From Halomonas cerina (GTDB lineage: Bacteria; Pseudomonadota; Gammaproteobacteria; Pseudomonadales; Halomonadaceae): 64,000 nucleotides of DNA. Shown piece after piece: positions 36,338 through 48,445 of the stretch (the first letter of the stretch is position 1; the number at the start of each line of letters is the position of its first letter). The stretch lies in the NCBI RefSeq assembly GCF_014192215.1, contig NZ_JACHXP010000016.1:29203-93202 (forward strand), in the 5' to 3' direction. The translations under genes and the position numbers were made by a program. The notes below the pieces were generated by a model that saw only the letters and a list, made by a program, of their open reading frames with translations, made no database searches and had not been told where the DNA came from.

Positions 36338-36688
36338 TTAGAATTCCAGGCCGCCTTCACGAGCGGCGTCGGCCAGGGCCTTCACACGACCATGGTACTT
36401 GAAACCGGCACGATCGAAGGCCACCTGGGTGATGCCCGCCTGCTTGGCACGTTCGGCAATCAGCGCGCCCACCTTGGCGGCGGCGTCGGCATTGCCGGTA
36501 CCGCCTTCACGCAGGGCCTTGTCCAGCGTGGAAGCGCTGGCTAGGACCTTGCCACCATCCGGCGAGATGATCTGCGCGTAGATGTGACGCGGGGTACGGT
36601 TAACGCACAGGCGATACACGCCCAGCTCGCGGATCTTGGCGCGAGCGCGGCGGGCACGACGGAGACGAGATTCTTTCTTCGCGTTCAT
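36338..36688 (-). CDS. rplR: 50S ribosomal protein L18
   Basis: L18 (116 aa, E. coli 117) carries 5S rRNA into the 50S together with L5. The basic N-terminus [20 protein letters not shown] and the ending [21 protein letters not shown] are typical. spc operon. Confidence 0.98.
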   Translation of the reverse strand: MNAKKESRLRRARRARAKIRELGVYRLCVNRTPRHIYAQIISPDGGKVLASASTLDKALREGGTGNADAAAKVGALIAERAKQAGITQVAFDRAGFKYHGRVKALADAAREGGLEF

Positions 36689-36697
36689 AACCCTGCC

Positions 36698-37228
36698 TTA
36701 CTTCTTCTTGGCTTCTTTGCGGCGGACCTGCTCATCCGCGTACCGGATCCCCTTGCCCTTGTAGGGCTCGGGCGGACGGAAGGCACGGATCTCCGCGGCA
36801 ACCTGGCCGAGCTTCTGCTTGTCCGCGCTCTTGAGCACGATCACGGTGTTCTTGGGCGTTTCCGCCGTGACACCTTCAGGCAGCGTGTAGTCGACCGGGT
36901 GTGAGAAGCCCAGTGTCAGATTGAGCGTCTGGCCCTTGGCCTGGGCACGATAACCGACGCCGTTGATTTCGAGCGACTTGGTAAAGCCCTCGGATACACC
37001 GGTGACCAGGTTCTGGACCAGGGCACGAGTGGTACCGGCCATCGCCCAGCTCTTGGCGGACTCGCTCGGCTGGAAGGACAGCTGGCCTTCTTCCTGGCCG
37101 ATGATCACGTCCGAATGGACGGTCATGGACAGGGTGCCCTGGCCGCCCTTGACGGACAGCTGGTCGTTATCGAGCTTGACCTCGACGCCGGCGGGCACTT
37201 TGACTGGATATTTGGCTACGCGTGACAT
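36698..37228 (-). CDS. rplF: 50S ribosomal protein L6
   Basis: L6 (176 aa, E. coli 177) lies near the factor-binding site and sarcin-ricin loop. Two tandem alpha/beta domains are visible, with the RNA-binding signature [14 protein letters not shown] at the C-terminus. It is 9 nt from both rplR and rpsH. Confidence 0.98.
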   Translation of the reverse strand: MSRVAKYPVKVPAGVEVKLDNDQLSVKGGQGTLSMTVHSDVIIGQEEGQLSFQPSESAKSWAMAGTTRALVQNLVTGVSEGFTKSLEINGVGYRAQAKGQTLNLTLGFSHPVDYTLPEGVTAETPKNTVIVLKSADKQKLGQVAAEIRAFRPPEPYKGKGIRYADEQVRRKEAKKK

Positions 37229-37237
37229 TCCAAACTC

Positions 37238-37630
37238 CTAGAATACGGTGCAGATGACTTCACCACCGACACCCGCCTGGCGAGCCGCACGGTCGGTCAT
37301 CACGCCCTTGGAGGTGGTGACGATCGCGACGCCCAGCCCCTCGGCCACCTTCGGCAGCGCTTCCTTGCCCTTGTACTGGCGAAGGGAGGGCTTGGAGACC
37401 CGCTGGATGTGCTCGATGACCGGCTTGCCCTCGAAGTACTTGAGGCTGACGGTCAGCTCGGGCTTGGCGGTCTCGCTGACGGCGAAGTCGTTGATGTAGC
37501 CCTCTTCCTTCAGTACGCGAGCCACCTCGACCTTGAGCTTGGAGGACGGCATGGTCACCGCCTCCTTGGTGGCCATCTGCGCATTGCGGATACGGGTGAA
37601 CATATCCGCCAGAGTGTCTTGCATGCTCAT
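37238..37630 (-). CDS. rpsH: 30S ribosomal protein S8
   Basis: S8 (130 aa, equal to E. coli) binds the central domain of 16S rRNA and in E. coli represses the spc operon by binding the rplE start region. [18 protein letters not shown] and the C-terminal [20 protein letters not shown] motif are typical. Confidence 0.98.
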   Translation of the reverse strand: MSMQDTLADMFTRIRNAQMATKEAVTMPSSKLKVEVARVLKEEGYINDFAVSETAKPELTVSLKYFEGKPVIEHIQRVSKPSLRQYKGKEALPKVAEGLGVAIVTTSKGVMTDRAARQAGVGGEVICTVF

Positions 37631-37662
37631 TTACGTTGCGCTCCTGATGATTCTACGTGGCG

Positions 37663-37968
37663 TTACCAGCTGGACTTCTTGAGTCCGGGCACGTCGCCAC
37701 GCATGGCGGCTTCACGCAGCTTGTTGCGGCCGAGGCCGAACTTGTTGTAGTAGCCATGCGGACGGCCGGTGATGCGGCAGCGGTTACGCTGACGCACCGG
37801 GCTCGAGTCACGCGGCAACTGCTGCAGCTTGAGCTGCGCGTCGAAGCGCTCTTCGTCGGAAGCGTTCACGTCCTGGATGATCGCCTTGAGCTCGGCGCGC
37901 TTGGCGGCGTACTTGGCCACCAGCTTGGCGCGCTTCTCTTCGCGTTCTACCATGCTCTTCTTTGCCAT
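37663..37968 (-). CDS. rpsN: 30S ribosomal protein S14 (zinc-free form)
   Basis: A 101-aa protein of the long type without the CxxC-CxxC zinc site; only one cysteine occurs in [13 protein letters not shown]. It belongs to the 30S head and binds 16S rRNA late in assembly. It lies between rplE and rpsH. Confidence 0.98.
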   Translation of the reverse strand: MAKKSMVEREEKRAKLVAKYAAKRAELKAIIQDVNASDEERFDAQLKLQQLPRDSSPVRQRNRCRITGRPHGYYNKFGLGRNKLREAAMRGDVPGLKKSSW

Positions 37969-37978
37969 GATCCCACCC

Positions 37979-38518
37979 TTATTTCTTGAACGGGAAGTTC
38001 AGTGCGCTCAGCAGCGCACGCCCTTCGTCATCGGTGTTGGCAGTGGTGGTGATGGTGACATCCAGACCCCGGATCCGATCGATCTTATCATACTCGATTT
38101 CCGGAAAGATGATCTGCTCACGCACCCCCATGGAGTAGTTGCCACGACCGTCGAAGGACTTCGGGTTGAGACCACGGAAGTCACGAACGCGGGGGATCGC
38201 GATATTCACCAGGCGATCGAGGAAGTCCCACATGCGCTCACGGCGCAGGGTGACCTTGATCCCGATCGGCCAGCCTTCACGCACCTTGAAGCCCGCGATG
38301 GACTTGCGTGCCTTGGTCACCACCGGCTTCTGGCCGGAGAGCTTCTCCAGGTCGCCGATGGCGTTGTCGATCAGCTTCTTGTCACTGGTCGCCTCGCCGA
38401 TGCCCATGTTCAGGGTCACCTTGGTGATCCGGGGCACCTGCATGACGTTGGCGTAGCTGAACTGCTCTTGGAGTTGAGCCACCACCTCGTTCTGATAACG
38501 TTCTTTCAAGTTCGCCAT
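37979..38518 (-). CDS. rplE: 50S ribosomal protein L5
   Basis: L5 (179 aa, equal to E. coli) binds 5S rRNA and the P-site tRNA T loop in the central protuberance. Signatures: [39 protein letters not shown] split by the usual beta strands. It lies 18 nt after rplX. Confidence 0.98.
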   Translation of the reverse strand: MANLKERYQNEVVAQLQEQFSYANVMQVPRITKVTLNMGIGEATSDKKLIDNAIGDLEKLSGQKPVVTKARKSIAGFKVREGWPIGIKVTLRRERMWDFLDRLVNIAIPRVRDFRGLNPKSFDGRGNYSMGVREQIIFPEIEYDKIDRIRGLDVTITTTANTDDEGRALLSALNFPFKK

Positions 38519-38536
38519 TTTGCTATCCGACTCGCG

Positions 38537-38854
38537 TTAGGCGTCGATCTGCGACTGCGTCGACTTGTAGATACGTACCTTGGTACCGTCTTCCTGAACC
38601 TGGAAGCCGACGCGATCCGCCTTGCCGGTCTCCTGGTTGAAGATGGCCACGTTGGACGCGTGAATCGGTGCCTCGCGCTCGACGATACCGCCCTGGTTGC
38701 CCGCCATCGGGTTGGGCTTGGTGTGACGCTTGATCATGTTCACACCGGACACGACGAAGCGGTCGTCCCTGAGGACGCGCTTGACGGTGCCACGCTTGCC
38801 CTTGTCCTTGCCGGCGATGACGATCACTTCATCGTCACGTTTGATCTTTTGCAT
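38537..38854 (-). CDS. rplX: 50S ribosomal protein L24
   Basis: L24 (105 aa) is an assembly initiator of the 50S with an N-terminal KOW motif ([21 protein letters not shown]). It follows rplN by 14 nt. Confidence 0.98.
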   Translation of the reverse strand: MQKIKRDDEVIVIAGKDKGKRGTVKRVLRDDRFVVSGVNMIKRHTKPNPMAGNQGGIVEREAPIHASNVAIFNQETGKADRVGFQVQEDGTKVRIYKSTQSQIDA

Positions 38855-38868
38855 ATCCGCCTCGCTCC

Positions 38869-39240
38869 TTACAGCACTTCAGGCGCCAAGGAAATGATCT
38901 TCATGAACTTCTCGGTACGAAGCTCACGGGTCACCGGCCCGAAGATACGGGTGCCGATCGGCTGCTCGTTGATGTTCTGCAACAGAACTGCCGCATTTCC
39001 GTCGAAGCGGATCAGCGAACCGTCGTTACGACGGACGCCACTACGGGTGCGAACCACCACCGCCTTGAGGACCTGGCCCTTCTTGACCTTGCCACGCGGA
39101 ATGGCTTCCTTCACCGTGACCTTGATGATGTCGCCCACGCGAGCATAGCGGCGGTGCGAACCGCCGAGCACCTTGATGCACTGCACCCGGCGCGCCCCGC
39201 TGTTGTCGGCGACATCCAGCATTGTCTGAGTCTGAATCAT
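38869..39240 (-). CDS. rplN: 50S ribosomal protein L14
   Basis: L14 (123 aa, equal to E. coli) forms an inter-subunit bridge and binds the silencing factor Rsf[20 protein letters not shown] and the [13 protein letters not shown] segment are typical. First gene of the spc group, 52 nt after rpsQ; I see no clear separate spc promoter in that gap. Confidence 0.98.
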   Translation of the reverse strand: MIQTQTMLDVADNSGARRVQCIKVLGGSHRRYARVGDIIKVTVKEAIPRGKVKKGQVLKAVVVRTRSGVRRNDGSLIRFDGNAAVLLQNINEQPIGTRIFGPVTRELRTEKFMKIISLAPEVL

Positions 39241-39292
39241 CGGTTTTCTCCAAACCTAATCTGACTGCACAGGCTTGACTGGCCTTGGCCGA

Positions 39293-39553
39293 TCAACCCT
39301 TCGCCTGTTCGACGACCTCGACCAGTGTCCAGGCCTTCTTCTTGGACAGCGGACGGCACTCCTGAATGGACACCGTATCGCCAGCCTTGGCCTGGTTGGC
39401 CTCGTCATGGGCGTGCAGCTTGCTGGAGCGCTTGACGTATTTGCCGTAGATCGGGTGACGCTCACGACGCTCGATCATCACGACGATGGACTTGTCCATC
39501 TTGTCGCTCACCACCTTGCCGGTGAGCGTACGGGCTTTCTTCTCTTCGGCCAT
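39293..39553 (-). CDS. rpsQ: 30S ribosomal protein S17
   Basis: S17 (86 aa; E. coli 84) is an OB-fold primary binder of 16S rRNA. I chose the ATG at 39553 ([12 protein letters not shown]), with AGGTG 6 nt upstream and one base after the rpmC stop, instead of a GTG at 39562 that would overlap rpmC. Last gene of the S10 group. Confidence 0.97.
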   Translation of the reverse strand: MAEEKKARTLTGKVVSDKMDKSIVVMIERRERHPIYGKYVKRSSKLHAHDEANQAKAGDTVSIQECRPLSKKKAWTLVEVVEQAKG

Positions 39554-39554
39554 T

Positions 39555-39746
39555 TCAGTCACCTGCCTTCTCGTTGAGCACAGTCTTCACGCGGGCGATA
39601 TCCCGACGAACCTGCTTGAGCAGATGTGTCTGGCTCAGCTGACCGGTGGCCTTCTGCATGCGCAGGTTGAACTGCTCGCGGAGGAGTTCGAGAAGCTGCT
39701 CCTGGAGCTGCTCTGCGGACTTTTCACGAATTTCCTGGGCTTTCAT
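39555..39746 (-). CDS. rpmC: 50S ribosomal protein L29
   Basis: L29 (63 aa, as in E. coli) sits at the tunnel exit near L23 and takes part in the docking platform for SRP and trigger factor. [20 protein letters not shown] and the [14 protein letters not shown] signature are present. The ATG at 39746 overlaps the rplP stop (TGATG), a coupling also consistent with the family start. Confidence 0.97.
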   Translation of the reverse strand: MKAQEIREKSAEQLQEQLLELLREQFNLRMQKATGQLSQTHLLKQVRRDIARVKTVLNEKAGD

Positions 39747-40159
39747 CACATCACCGTCCGTTTCACAAAGGTGGTGGAGACCGGGAACTTCTGCGCCGCC
39801 AGGGCGAATGCCTCGCGGGCCAGCTCCTCGGAAACGCCTTCGATTTCGTAGAGGACCCGGCCAGGCTGGATCTGGGCGACCCAGTACTCCACGGACCCCT
39901 TGCCCTTACCCATGCGGACTTCCAGCGGCTTCTTGGAAATCGGCTTGTCGGGGAAGACACGGATCCAGATCTTGCCACCACGCTTGACGTGACGAGTGAT
40001 CGCACGACGACCGGCCTCGATCTGACGGGCGGTGACGCGGCCCCGGCCGGTGGCCTTGAGGCCATACTCGCCGAAGCTCACCTTGCTGCCGCGATGCGCC
40101 AGGCCACGGTTGCGGCCCTTCTGCACCTTGCGGAACTTCATACGTTTGGGTTGTAACAT
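39746..40159 (-). CDS. rplP: 50S ribosomal protein L16
   Basis: L16 (137 aa, E. coli 136) organises the A-site tRNA region. [19 protein letters not shown] and the conserved arginine region PRxMGKGKG ([16 protein letters not shown]) are present, so it can be a target of the L16 arginine hydroxylase YcfD. Its stop overlaps the rpmC start. Confidence 0.98.
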   Translation of the reverse strand: MLQPKRMKFRKVQKGRNRGLAHRGSKVSFGEYGLKATGRGRVTARQIEAGRRAITRHVKRGGKIWIRVFPDKPISKKPLEVRMGKGKGSVEYWVAQIQPGRVLYEIEGVSEELAREAFALAAQKFPVSTTFVKRTVM

Positions 40160-40174
40160 CGACTCGCTCTCCCC

Positions 40175-40873
40175 TTACCTGGAACCTTTCTTCTTGGAGG
40201 GCGCGCTTTGCGGCTGCTTGGCCTTGGCGCGGACCTCCTCGATGCCCCCGAGGATCTCACCTTTGAAGACCCACACCTTGACACCGATGATGCCGTAGGT
40301 GGTCTTGGCCTCGTAGGTGGCGTAGTCGATGTCCGCACGCAGGGTGTGCAGCGGAACGCGACCTTCCCGGTACCACTCGGTGCGGGCGATCTCGGCGCCG
40401 CCGAGGCGACCGGAGAGCTGCACCTTGATGCCGCCGGCGCCCAGGCGCATGGCGTTCTGCACGGCACGCTTCATGGCACGGCGGAACATCACACGACGCT
40501 CGAGCTGGCCGGCGATGTTCTGCGCGACGAGTTGCGCATCGAGTTCCGGCTTGCGGACTTCTTCGATGTTGACGTGCACGGGCACACCCATCATCGCGGT
40601 GACCTCACGCCGCAGGCGGTCGACGTCCTCGCCCTTCTTGCCGATCACGATGCCCGGACGAGCCGTATGAATGGTAATGCGGGCGTTGTTGGCCGGACGC
40701 TCGATGGTGATGCGGCTCACGGAGGCGTTCTTCAGGCGCTCCTCGATGAAGCTACGCACGGCGAGGTCGTTGTTCAGCTTGTCGGCATAGGTGCCGCCCT
40801 CGGCATACCAGACCGAGGCATGGTCCTTGACGATACCCAGGCGAATGCCTGTCGGATTGACTTTCTGACCCAT
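40175..40873 (-). CDS. rpsC: 30S ribosomal protein S3
   Basis: S3 (232 aa, E. coli 233) lines the mRNA entry tunnel and has helicase activity with S4 and S5. It has an N-terminal KH type 2 domain ([18 protein letters not shown]) and a C-terminal S3 domain ([19 protein letters not shown]). S10 operon. Confidence 0.98.
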   Translation of the reverse strand: MGQKVNPTGIRLGIVKDHASVWYAEGGTYADKLNNDLAVRSFIEERLKNASVSRITIERPANNARITIHTARPGIVIGKKGEDVDRLRREVTAMMGVPVHVNIEEVRKPELDAQLVAQNIAGQLERRVMFRRAMKRAVQNAMRLGAGGIKVQLSGRLGGAEIARTEWYREGRVPLHTLRADIDYATYEAKTTYGIIGVKVWVFKGEILGGIEEVRAKAKQPQSAPSKKKGSR

Positions 40874-40884
40874 CTGGTCGACTC

Positions 40885-41217
40885 CTACTTCTCGGCTACC
40901 TTGACGGTGATGTGGCAGGTGCGCTTCAGAATGCGATCCGCACGGCCCTTGGCGCGCGGACGGATGCGCTTGAGCGTCATGCCCTCATCGACGCAGATGG
41001 TCGAGACACGCAGCTCGTCGATATCCATGCCGTTGTTTTCTTCCGCATTCGCGATGGCGGACTGCAGCACCTTTCTGACCAGCTTGGCGGCCTTCTTCGG
41101 GGAGAAGGTCAGCAGGTCGAGCGCCTCGGCGACCGGTTTACCGCGCACCTGGTCAGCCACCAAACGGGCCTTCTGGGCGGATAAACGAGCGCCACGCAGC
41201 TTGGCTGTGACTTCCAT
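40885..41217 (-). CDS. rplV: 50S ribosomal protein L22
   Basis: L22 (110 aa, equal to E. coli) has a beta hairpin that narrows the nascent-peptide tunnel; the hairpin ([21 protein letters not shown]) is intact, so there is no sign of macrolide-resistance deletions. S10 operon, between rpsS and rpsC. Confidence 0.98.
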   Translation of the reverse strand: MEVTAKLRGARLSAQKARLVADQVRGKPVAEALDLLTFSPKKAAKLVRKVLQSAIANAEENNGMDIDELRVSTICVDEGMTLKRIRPRAKGRADRILKRTCHITVKVAEK

Positions 41218-41235
41218 CTCTCAATCCTCTCTGGC

Positions 41236-41511
41236 TTACCGTTTGGCTTTTTTGTCCGCCGCGTGACCGCGATAGAGGCGGGTGGCAGCGAATTCGCCCA
41301 GCTTGTGGCCAACCATTTCCTCGGAGACGTGCACCGGGACATGTTGGCGACCGTTATGGACTGCAATGGTGAGCCCGACCATGTTGGGCAGGATCATGGA
41401 ACGACGCGACCAGGTCTTGATCGGTTTGCGGTCGTTCTTCTCCACTGCAGTCTCAACCTTCTTCAGCAGATGAAGGTCAATGAAGGGACCTTTCTTCAGT
41501 GAACGTGGCAC
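41236..41511 (-). CDS. rpsS: 30S ribosomal protein S19
   Basis: S19 (91 aa, E. coli 92) forms the A-site finger bridge with S13. [20 protein letters not shown] and [13 protein letters not shown] are family signatures. It follows rplB by 33 nt. Confidence 0.98.
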   Translation of the reverse strand: MPRSLKKGPFIDLHLLKKVETAVEKNDRKPIKTWSRRSMILPNMVGLTIAVHNGRQHVPVHVSEEMVGHKLGEFAATRLYRGHAADKKAKR

Positions 41512-41544
41512 AGCCGTTACCTCTTGATGTCTTGGCGTTGGATC

Positions 41545-42375
41545 TTAGTTCCGGGCCTTGCGGCGGCGGACGATCAGCTTGTCGGTGCGCTTGTTCTTGC
41601 GGGTCTTGTGGCCCTTGGTGGGGATGCCCCACGGAGACACCGGGTGACGCCCCCCGCTGGTGCGGCCTTCACCACCACCGTGCGGGTGATCCACCGGGTT
41701 CATGGCCACGCCGCGAACGGTCGGGCGCACGCCCCTCCAGCGCTTCGCACCGGCCTTGCCAAGCTGACGCAGGCTGTGCTCGGAGTTGCTGACTTCCCCC
41801 AGGGTCGCGCGGCACTCGGCCAGCACCTTGCGCATCTCGCCGGAGCGCAGACGCAGGGTGGCGTAGTTGCCTTCGCGGGCGACCAGCTGGGCGCTGGTGC
41901 CGGCGCTGCGTGCAAGCTGGGCGCCCTTGCCGGGCTTGAGCTCGATGCAGTGCACGGTGGAACCCAGCGGGATGTTGCGCAGCGGCAGCGCATTGCCCTT
42001 CTTGATCGGCGCATTGACGCCGGACTCGAGGCGATCCCCTGTGCTCACGCCCTTGGGGGCGATGATGTAGCGACGCTCGCCATCGAGGTACTTCAGCAGG
42101 GCGATATGCGCGCTGCGGTTCGGGTCGTGCTCCAGGCGCTCGACGATGGCCGGAACGCCATCCTTGGTGCGCTTGAAGTCGATGACCCGATAGTGGTGAC
42201 GGTGACCACCGCCCACGTGGCGGGTGGTGATGCGACCGTGGTTGTTACGGCCACCGGACCGGGACTGCTTCTCGAGCAGCGGCGCGTAGGCGCGGCCCTT
42301 GTACAGCTCCTCGCCAACGATCTTGACGACGTGGCGACGACCGGCGGATGTGGGTTTTGTCTTGACGATTGCCAT
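41545..42375 (-). CDS. rplB: 50S ribosomal protein L2
   Basis: L2 (276 aa, E. coli 273) is needed for subunit association and peptidyl-transferase activity. The catalytic-region histidine (His229 in E. coli) lies in the conserved [21 protein letters not shown] stretch near the C-terminus. Complete and typical. S10 operon. Confidence 0.98.
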   Translation of the reverse strand: MAIVKTKPTSAGRRHVVKIVGEELYKGRAYAPLLEKQSRSGGRNNHGRITTRHVGGGHRHHYRVIDFKRTKDGVPAIVERLEHDPNRSAHIALLKYLDGERRYIIAPKGVSTGDRLESGVNAPIKKGNALPLRNIPLGSTVHCIELKPGKGAQLARSAGTSAQLVAREGNYATLRLRSGEMRKVLAECRATLGEVSNSEHSLRQLGKAGAKRWRGVRPTVRGVAMNPVDHPHGGGEGRTSGGRHPVSPWGIPTKGHKTRKNKRTDKLIVRRRKARN

Positions 42376-42392
42376 GATCCGTACTCCTGCCC

Positions 42393-42689
42393 TTATTCGG
42401 CGCCAGAGAAGTCTTCAAGCGTCTCGCCGGCGGCCAGTGTCACGTACGCCTTGCGATAACCCTTGCGCTGACCCAGACCCTGCGCGGTGCGCTTGGTCTT
42501 GCCCTTCATGTTCAGCACCTGAACACGGTCGACCCTCTTGCCGAACAGCTCCTGGACGGCAGCCTTGATCTCGGGCTTGGTCGCGTTGCTTGCCACCTTG
42601 AACACGTACTGGTTGCGCTCGGCGGCCATGGCGGCCTTCTCGGTCACGTGCGGACCGAGCAGCACCTTGAATACACGCTCCTGGTTCAT
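42393..42689 (-). CDS. rplW: 50S ribosomal protein L23
   Basis: L23 (98 aa, E. coli 100) is the main docking site for trigger factor and SRP at the tunnel exit. [18 protein letters not shown] and the basic loop region are present. Start overlaps the rplD stop by 4 bp (ATGA). Confidence 0.98.
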   Translation of the reverse strand: MNQERVFKVLLGPHVTEKAAMAAERNQYVFKVASNATKPEIKAAVQELFGKRVDRVQVLNMKGKTKRTAQGLGQRKGYRKAYVTLAAGETLEDFSGAE

Positions 42690-43294
42690 GCCAGCTTCTC
42701 CTCGAATTTGCGCAGGGCGGAGACGGTGGCCAGCACCTTGTCGAAGGCCACCAGGCTCACCGGATCGGCGGCGGCGACGTCCACCACATCCACGTTGGGG
42801 ATGTTGCGGGCGGCCAGGTACAGGTTCTCGTCAACCTCTTCGGTGACGATCAGCACCTTCTCCAGGCCCAGCTCGCCGAGCTTGGCCACCAGCTGCTTGG
42901 TCTTCGGTGCCTCGACGGAGAAGGCATCGACGGCCACCAGGCGCTCCTGACGGACCAGCTCGGAGAGGATCGAGCGCATGGCCGCACGGTACATCTTGCG
43001 GTTGACCTTCTGGGAGTGGTCCTGTGGACGGGCCGCGAAGGTCACGCCGCCGCTGCGCCAGATCGGCGAGCGGATGGTCCCGGCACGGGCACGCCCGGTG
43101 CCCTTCTGGCGCCATGGCTTCTTGCCGCCACCGCGCACGTCGGAGCGGTTCTTCTGGGCACGCGTCCCCTGACGACCACCGGCCAGGTAGGCGGTGACGA
43201 CCTGATGCACGAGCGCTTCGTTGAATTCTTTGCCAAAGGTGGCGTCGGACACTTCGACCGTACCGGCGCCTGCACCTGCAAGATTCAGATTCAT
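42686..43294 (-). CDS. rplD: 50S ribosomal protein L4
   Basis: L4 (202 aa, E. coli 201) has a loop in the exit tunnel ([19 protein letters not shown]) and in E. coli represses the S10 operon through the rpsJ leader and blocks RNase E. Complete here. Overlaps rplW by 4 bp. Confidence 0.98.
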   Translation of the reverse strand: MNLNLAGAGAGTVEVSDATFGKEFNEALVHQVVTAYLAGGRQGTRAQKNRSDVRGGGKKPWRQKGTGRARAGTIRSPIWRSGGVTFAARPQDHSQKVNRKMYRAAMRSILSELVRQERLVAVDAFSVEAPKTKQLVAKLGELGLEKVLIVTEEVDENLYLAARNIPNVDVVDVAAADPVSLVAFDKVLATVSALRKFEEKLA

Positions 43295-43308
43295 CGGTAA
43301 GTTCCTCT

Positions 43309-43947
43309 TCAGCCTGCTTTGACGGCGCTGCGCACGATGACATCACTGCCGGTGGCACCGGGGACGGCACCCTTGATCAGCAGCAGGTTGCGTTCGGCGT
43401 CGACACGGACAACTTCCAGGCTCTGCACGGTGCAACGCACATTGCCCATCTGGCCGGCCATCTTCTTGCCCTTGAACACGCGGCCCGGCGTCTGGCACAT
43501 GCCGATAGAACCCGGCGCACGGTGAGAGAGGGAGTTACCGTGGCTATTGTCCTGGGTGCGGAAGTTCCAGCGCTTGACGGCGCCCTGGAAGCCCTTGCCC
43601 TTGGAGGTGCCGGTCACGTCGATCATCTGACCAGCTTCGAAGAGGGATACGGTGAGTTCGCCGCCCACTTCCGGAGCCTCATCGCCTTCGGCGAGGCGGA
43701 ACTCCATCAGCGAACGACCGGCCTCGACACCTGCCTTGGCGAACTGCCCGGCCTGGGCTTTCGACAGGTGCTTGGCCTTGCGGGAGCCGGTTGTCACCTG
43801 AACCGCGGCGTAACCATCCGATTCGATGGTCTTCACGCATGTCACGCGGTTGGGTTCAACCTCGATCACGGTCACGGGCACGGATGCGCCATCCTCGGTG
43901 AAGACACGGGTCATCCCGGCCTTCCTACCGACCAAACCGATAGTCAT
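43309..43947 (-). CDS. rplC: 50S ribosomal protein L3
   Basis: L3 (212 aa, E. coli 209) starts 50S assembly and reaches the peptidyl-transferase centre. The loop [20 protein letters not shown] keeps the glutamine (Gln152 here, Gln150 in E. coli) methylated by PrmB, while the preceding Gln-Asn of E. coli is Met-Cys. AAGGAG ribosome-binding site. The 151-nt gap to rpsJ is unusually long and structured. Confidence 0.98.
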   Translation of the reverse strand: MTIGLVGRKAGMTRVFTEDGASVPVTVIEVEPNRVTCVKTIESDGYAAVQVTTGSRKAKHLSKAQAGQFAKAGVEAGRSLMEFRLAEGDEAPEVGGELTVSLFEAGQMIDVTGTSKGKGFQGAVKRWNFRTQDNSHGNSLSHRAPGSIGMCQTPGRVFKGKKMAGQMGNVRCTVQSLEVVRVDAERNLLLIKGAVPGATGSDVIVRSAVKAG

Positions 43948-44008
43948 TCTCTGTCTCCTTTAGTGTACGGGGCTATCACCCGCTATGGCTGCCCTTTCCA
44001 GAGCATTC

Positions 44009-44093
44009 CACTAGCACGTTGTATGGCGCCTCACGGCGCGGCGGCTGCTGGACGCCCCATCATGGGCGAACGCTGGGCCGCGAGTGTCTAGTG
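44009..44093 (-). ncRNA. Candidate structured RNA element between rpsJ and rplC
   Basis: A 9-bp closing stem (44009-44017 with 44084-44093, one bulged base at 44087) encloses two hairpins: GCGCC-TCAC-GGCGC (44026-44039) and CGCCC-N6-GGGCG (44053-44068). The element fills most of the 151-nt gap between rpsJ and rplC, a gap only some 30 nt long in E. coli. It may be an r-protein binding site or processing element in the S10 mRNA. Evidence is structural only. Confidence 0.5.
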
Positions 44094-44098
44094 TGGGA

Positions 44099-44410
44099 TC
44101 AGTCGAGCTTGATCTGCACGTCCACGCCGGCGGCGAGGTCGAGCTTCATCAGGGCATCGACGGTCTTCTCGGTGGGCTCGACGATATCGAGCACCCGCTT
44201 GTGGGTACGAATCTCGTACTGGTCACGGGCGTCCTTGTTGACGTGCGGCGAGATCAACACGGTATAACGCTCGCGATTGGTCGGCAGAGGAATCGGACCC
44301 CGGACCTGGGCGCCGGTACGCTTGGCGGTATCAACGATCTCCGCGGCGGACTGGTCGATCAGGCGATGGTCGAAGGCCTTCAACCGAATGCGAATCTTCT
44401 GGTTCTGCAT
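44099..44410 (-). CDS. rpsJ: 30S ribosomal protein S10 / NusE
   Basis: S10 (103 aa, equal to E. coli) works in the 30S head and, with NusB, in antitermination and transcription-translation coupling through Nus[21 protein letters not shown] at the start and [17 protein letters not shown] near the end are diagnostic. The ATG at 44410 is used; an upstream extension overlaps the leader hairpin. First gene of the S10 operon, whose leader is only about 57 nt. Confidence 0.98.
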   Translation of the reverse strand: MQNQKIRIRLKAFDHRLIDQSAAEIVDTAKRTGAQVRGPIPLPTNRERYTVLISPHVNKDARDQYEIRTHKRVLDIVEPTEKTVDALMKLDLAAGVDVQIKLD

Positions 44411-44474
44411 TTGCCCTAAACTCCAATGGATCTTGACGGCGCGAGCCGTCAACCCACGCATTCAAAGGATGCGC

Positions 44475-44503
44475 ATTATAGGCGCGCCGACAGCGAGTGT
44501 CAA
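44475..44503 (-). promoter_or_regulatory. Perfect-consensus S10 operon promoter
   Basis: On the minus strand TTGACA (44503-44498), 17-nt spacer, TATAAT (44480-44475), followed by GCGCATC. Both hexamers and the spacing match the sigma-70 consensus exactly. The predicted leader holds one 8-bp hairpin TTGACGGC/GCCGTCAA (44433-44452) and is too short for an E. coli-type L4 leader. Confidence 0.88.
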
Positions 44504-44524
44504 ACGCTGCCGTCGGTGCGCAGA

Positions 44525-44550
44525 AAGGGGGCCCCACGCGGAGCCCCCTT
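44525..44550 (-). terminator. tuf terminator
   Basis: An 11-bp stem (44525-44535 with 44540-44550, one G-U pair on the minus strand) and a four-base loop, followed on the minus strand by TTCTG. It ends the str operon 22 nt after tuf and precedes the S10 promoter. Confidence 0.75.
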
Positions 44551-44571
44551 GGATCGTTCGAGCCGTAATGC

Positions 44572-45765
<1,194 letters not shown>

Positions 45766-45794
45766 TGCTATAACCTCTTTACGTTAGCTAACGG

Positions 45795-47915
45795 TTAACC
45801 GTTCTGGTTGATGACGGCTTCAACGACGCTGGACGGCGCCTCTTCGTAGTCCGCAAACTCCATCACGTAGCTTGCGCGGCCCTGGGTCTGAGAACGCAGA
45901 TCGGTCGCATAACCGAACATCTCAGCCAGCGGTACCGTGGCGCGGATGACCTTGCCCATTGAAGAATCATCCATGCCCTGGACGAGGCCACGACGGCGGT
46001 TCAGGTCGCCCATGACATCGCCCATGAACTCCTCGGGGGTCACGACCTCGACCTTCATCACCGGCTCCAGGAGCACGGCCTTCGCCTTCTTGGCACCTTC
46101 CTTGATCGCCATGGAAGAGGCAACCTTGAACGCGGTCTCGTTCGAGTCCACGTCATGGTAGGAACCGTCGAACAGCGTGACCTTGACGTCAATCATCGGG
46201 TAGCCCGCGATGACACCGTTCTGCAGCTGCTCGTAGGCCCCTTTCTCGACGGCCGGCACGTATTCCTTGGGAACCACGCCGCCAACGATTTCCGAGGTGA
46301 ACTTGAAGTGCAGGTCCTCGTCCTCGCCCTTGTCCTCTGCGGTGAGAGGCTCGATGCGCAGATGCACGTGGCCGTATTGACCGCGGCCGCCGGACTGGCG
46401 CACGAACTTGCCTTCCTGCTCGATACTCTTGCGGATGGTCTCGCGATAGGCCACCTGCGGCTTGCCGATGTTGGCCTCGACCTTGAACTCGCGACGCATG
46501 CGGTCGACGATGATGTCCAGGTGCAGCTCGCCCATGCCGGAGATGATAGTCTGACCGGTCTCCTCGTCGGTGCGGACCTGGAAGGAGGGGTCTTCCTGGG
46601 CCAGCTTGCCCAGTGCCACGCCCATCTTCTCCTGGTCGGCCTTGGACTTCGGCTCGACGGCGACGGAGATCACCGGGTCCGGGAACTCCATGCGCTCCAG
46701 CACGATCTTCTCGTTCAGGTCGCACAGGGTGTCACCGGTGGTGACGTCCTTGAGGCCGATACAGGCGGCGATGTCGCCGGCCAGCACTTCCTTGATCTCC
46801 TCGCGGGAGTTGGAGTGCATCTGGACGATACGGCCGACCCGCTCCTTCTTCTGCTTGACGGAGTTGTAGATGCTGTCACCGGACTTCAGCACGCCGGAGT
46901 AGACGCGAATGAAGGTCAGGGTGCCGACGAAGGGGTCGGTGGCGATCTTGAAGGCCAGGGCGGCGAAGGGGGCGCTGTCGTCCGCCTCGCGGGTGGCGAT
47001 GGTACCATCCTTGTCGTCCAGTTCACCCTCGATGGCCTTGACCTCGGTGGGTGATGGCATGTACTCGATCACACCATCCAGCACCGCCTGCACGCCCTTG
47101 TTCTTGAACGCGGAGCCACAGGTCACCAGGACAATCTCGTTGTCCAAGGTACGGCGACGCAGGCCGGCCTTGATCTCCTCGGGGGAGAGCTCGCCTTCCT
47201 CGAGGTACTTGTCCATCAGTTCCTCGGAGGCCTCGGCGGCCGCCTCGACCATCTGCTCGCGGTACTCTTCGGCCTTGGCCTGGAGCTCCGCGGGGATGTC
47301 CACCAGGTCGTAGTTCATGCCGAAGTTGTCTTCATCCCAGAGGATGGCCTTCATCTGGATGAGGTCGATAACGCCCTTGAACTCGTCCTCGGCCCCCCAG
47401 TTGATCTGGATCGGCACGACGTTGGCACCCAGACGGGTCTTCAGCTGGTCGACCACCATGAAGAAGTCGGCACCGGCGCGGTCCATCTTGTTGACGAACA
47501 CCATGCGCGGAACTTCGTACTTGTTGGCCTGACGCCAGACGGTCTCGGTCTGCGGCTGAACGCCGGAGCTGCCACACAGCACGACCACGGCACCGTCGAG
47601 CACCCGCAGGGAACGCTCCACCTCGATGGTGAAATCGACGTGTCCGGGGGTATCGATGATGTTGATGCGGTGCTCATCGAACTGCTTGTTCATGCCCTGC
47701 CAGAAGCAGGTGGTCGCCGCGGAGGTGATGGTGATACCACGCTCCTGCTCCTGCTCCATCCAGTCCATGGTGGCCGCACCCTCATGGACCTCACCGACCT
47801 TGTGAGACAGGCCGGTGTAGAACAGGATACGCTCGGTCGTGGTGGTCTTGCCGGCATCGACGTGTGCCACGATACCGATGTTACGGTAACGCTTTAGCGG
47901 TGTCTTGCGAGCCAC
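45795..47915 (-). CDS. fusA: Elongation factor G
   Basis: EF-G drives translocation and, with RRF, ribosome recycling. The 706-aa protein (E. coli 704) has G1 [16 protein letters not shown]3 DTPGHVDF, G4 NKMDR, then domains II-V, including domain IV ([19 protein letters not shown]). Normal fusidic-acid-region sequence. str operon, 59 nt after rpsG. Confidence 0.99.
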   Translation of the reverse strand: MARKTPLKRYRNIGIVAHVDAGKTTTTERILFYTGLSHKVGEVHEGAATMDWMEQEQERGITITSAATTCFWQGMNKQFDEHRINIIDTPGHVDFTIEVERSLRVLDGAVVVLCGSSGVQPQTETVWRQANKYEVPRMVFVNKMDRAGADFFMVVDQLKTRLGANVVPIQINWGAEDEFKGVIDLIQMKAILWDEDNFGMNYDLVDIPAELQAKAEEYREQMVEAAAEASEELMDKYLEEGELSPEEIKAGLRRRTLDNEIVLVTCGSAFKNKGVQAVLDGVIEYMPSPTEVKAIEGELDDKDGTIATREADDSAPFAALAFKIATDPFVGTLTFIRVYSGVLKSGDSIYNSVKQKKERVGRIVQMHSNSREEIKEVLAGDIAACIGLKDVTTGDTLCDLNEKIVLERMEFPDPVISVAVEPKSKADQEKMGVALGKLAQEDPSFQVRTDEETGQTIISGMGELHLDIIVDRMRREFKVEANIGKPQVAYRETIRKSIEQEGKFVRQSGGRGQYGHVHLRIEPLTAEDKGEDEDLHFKFTSEIVGGVVPKEYVPAVEKGAYEQLQNGVIAGYPMIDVKVTLFDGSYHDVDSNETAFKVASSMAIKEGAKKAKAVLLEPVMKVEVVTPEEFMGDVMGDLNRRRGLVQGMDDSSMGKVIRATVPLAEMFGYATDLRSQTQGRASYVMEFADYEEAPSSVVEAVINQNG

Positions 47916-47974
47916 GTTGGAACTCTCCGTTGGTTGGCGATGCGTCGGAAGCGACGCGCTTAGAAGCGGTGCAC

Positions 47975-48445
47975 TTAGAAACGATAGTGCGAGAAGGCCT
48001 TGTTGGCCTCGGCCATGCGATGCACGTCCTCACGCTTCTTGACGGCAGAGCCCTTACCCTCGGCGGCGTCAAGCATCTCGCCCGCCAGGCGCTGCACCAT
48101 GGTTTTCTCGCCACGGCGGCGCGCGGCATCCGCCAGCCAGCGCATGGCCAGCGCTTGACGACGGGAGGGGCGAACCTCGACCGGCACCTGATAGGTCGCA
48201 CCGCCGACACGGCGTGACTTGACCTCGACCATGGGCTGAATGGCTTCCAGCGCCTTGTCGAAGATCTCCAGCGGCTCTTCCTTGCTACGCTCGGCAACCC
48301 TGTCCAGCGCACCATAGACGATACGCTCAGCTACGGACTTCTTGCCGCTGATCATCAGGTGGTTCATGAACTTCGCCAGGCGCTCGCTTCCGAACTTGGG
48401 ATCCGGCAGGATCTCGCGCTTGGCCGCAACTCTTCTTCTAGGCAT
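47975..48445 (-). CDS. rpsG: 30S ribosomal protein S7
   Basis: S7 (156 aa) nucleates the 30S head and contacts E-site tRNA; in E. coli it represses the str operon by binding the rpsL-rpsG gap. [20 protein letters not shown] and [15 protein letters not shown] segments are present. A 125-nt gap separates it from rpsL, comparable with the S7-target gap in E. coli. Confidence 0.98.
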   Translation of the reverse strand: MPRRRVAAKREILPDPKFGSERLAKFMNHLMISGKKSVAERIVYGALDRVAERSKEEPLEIFDKALEAIQPMVEVKSRRVGGATYQVPVEVRPSRRQALAMRWLADAARRRGEKTMVQRLAGEMLDAAEGKGSAVKKREDVHRMAEANKAFSHYRF

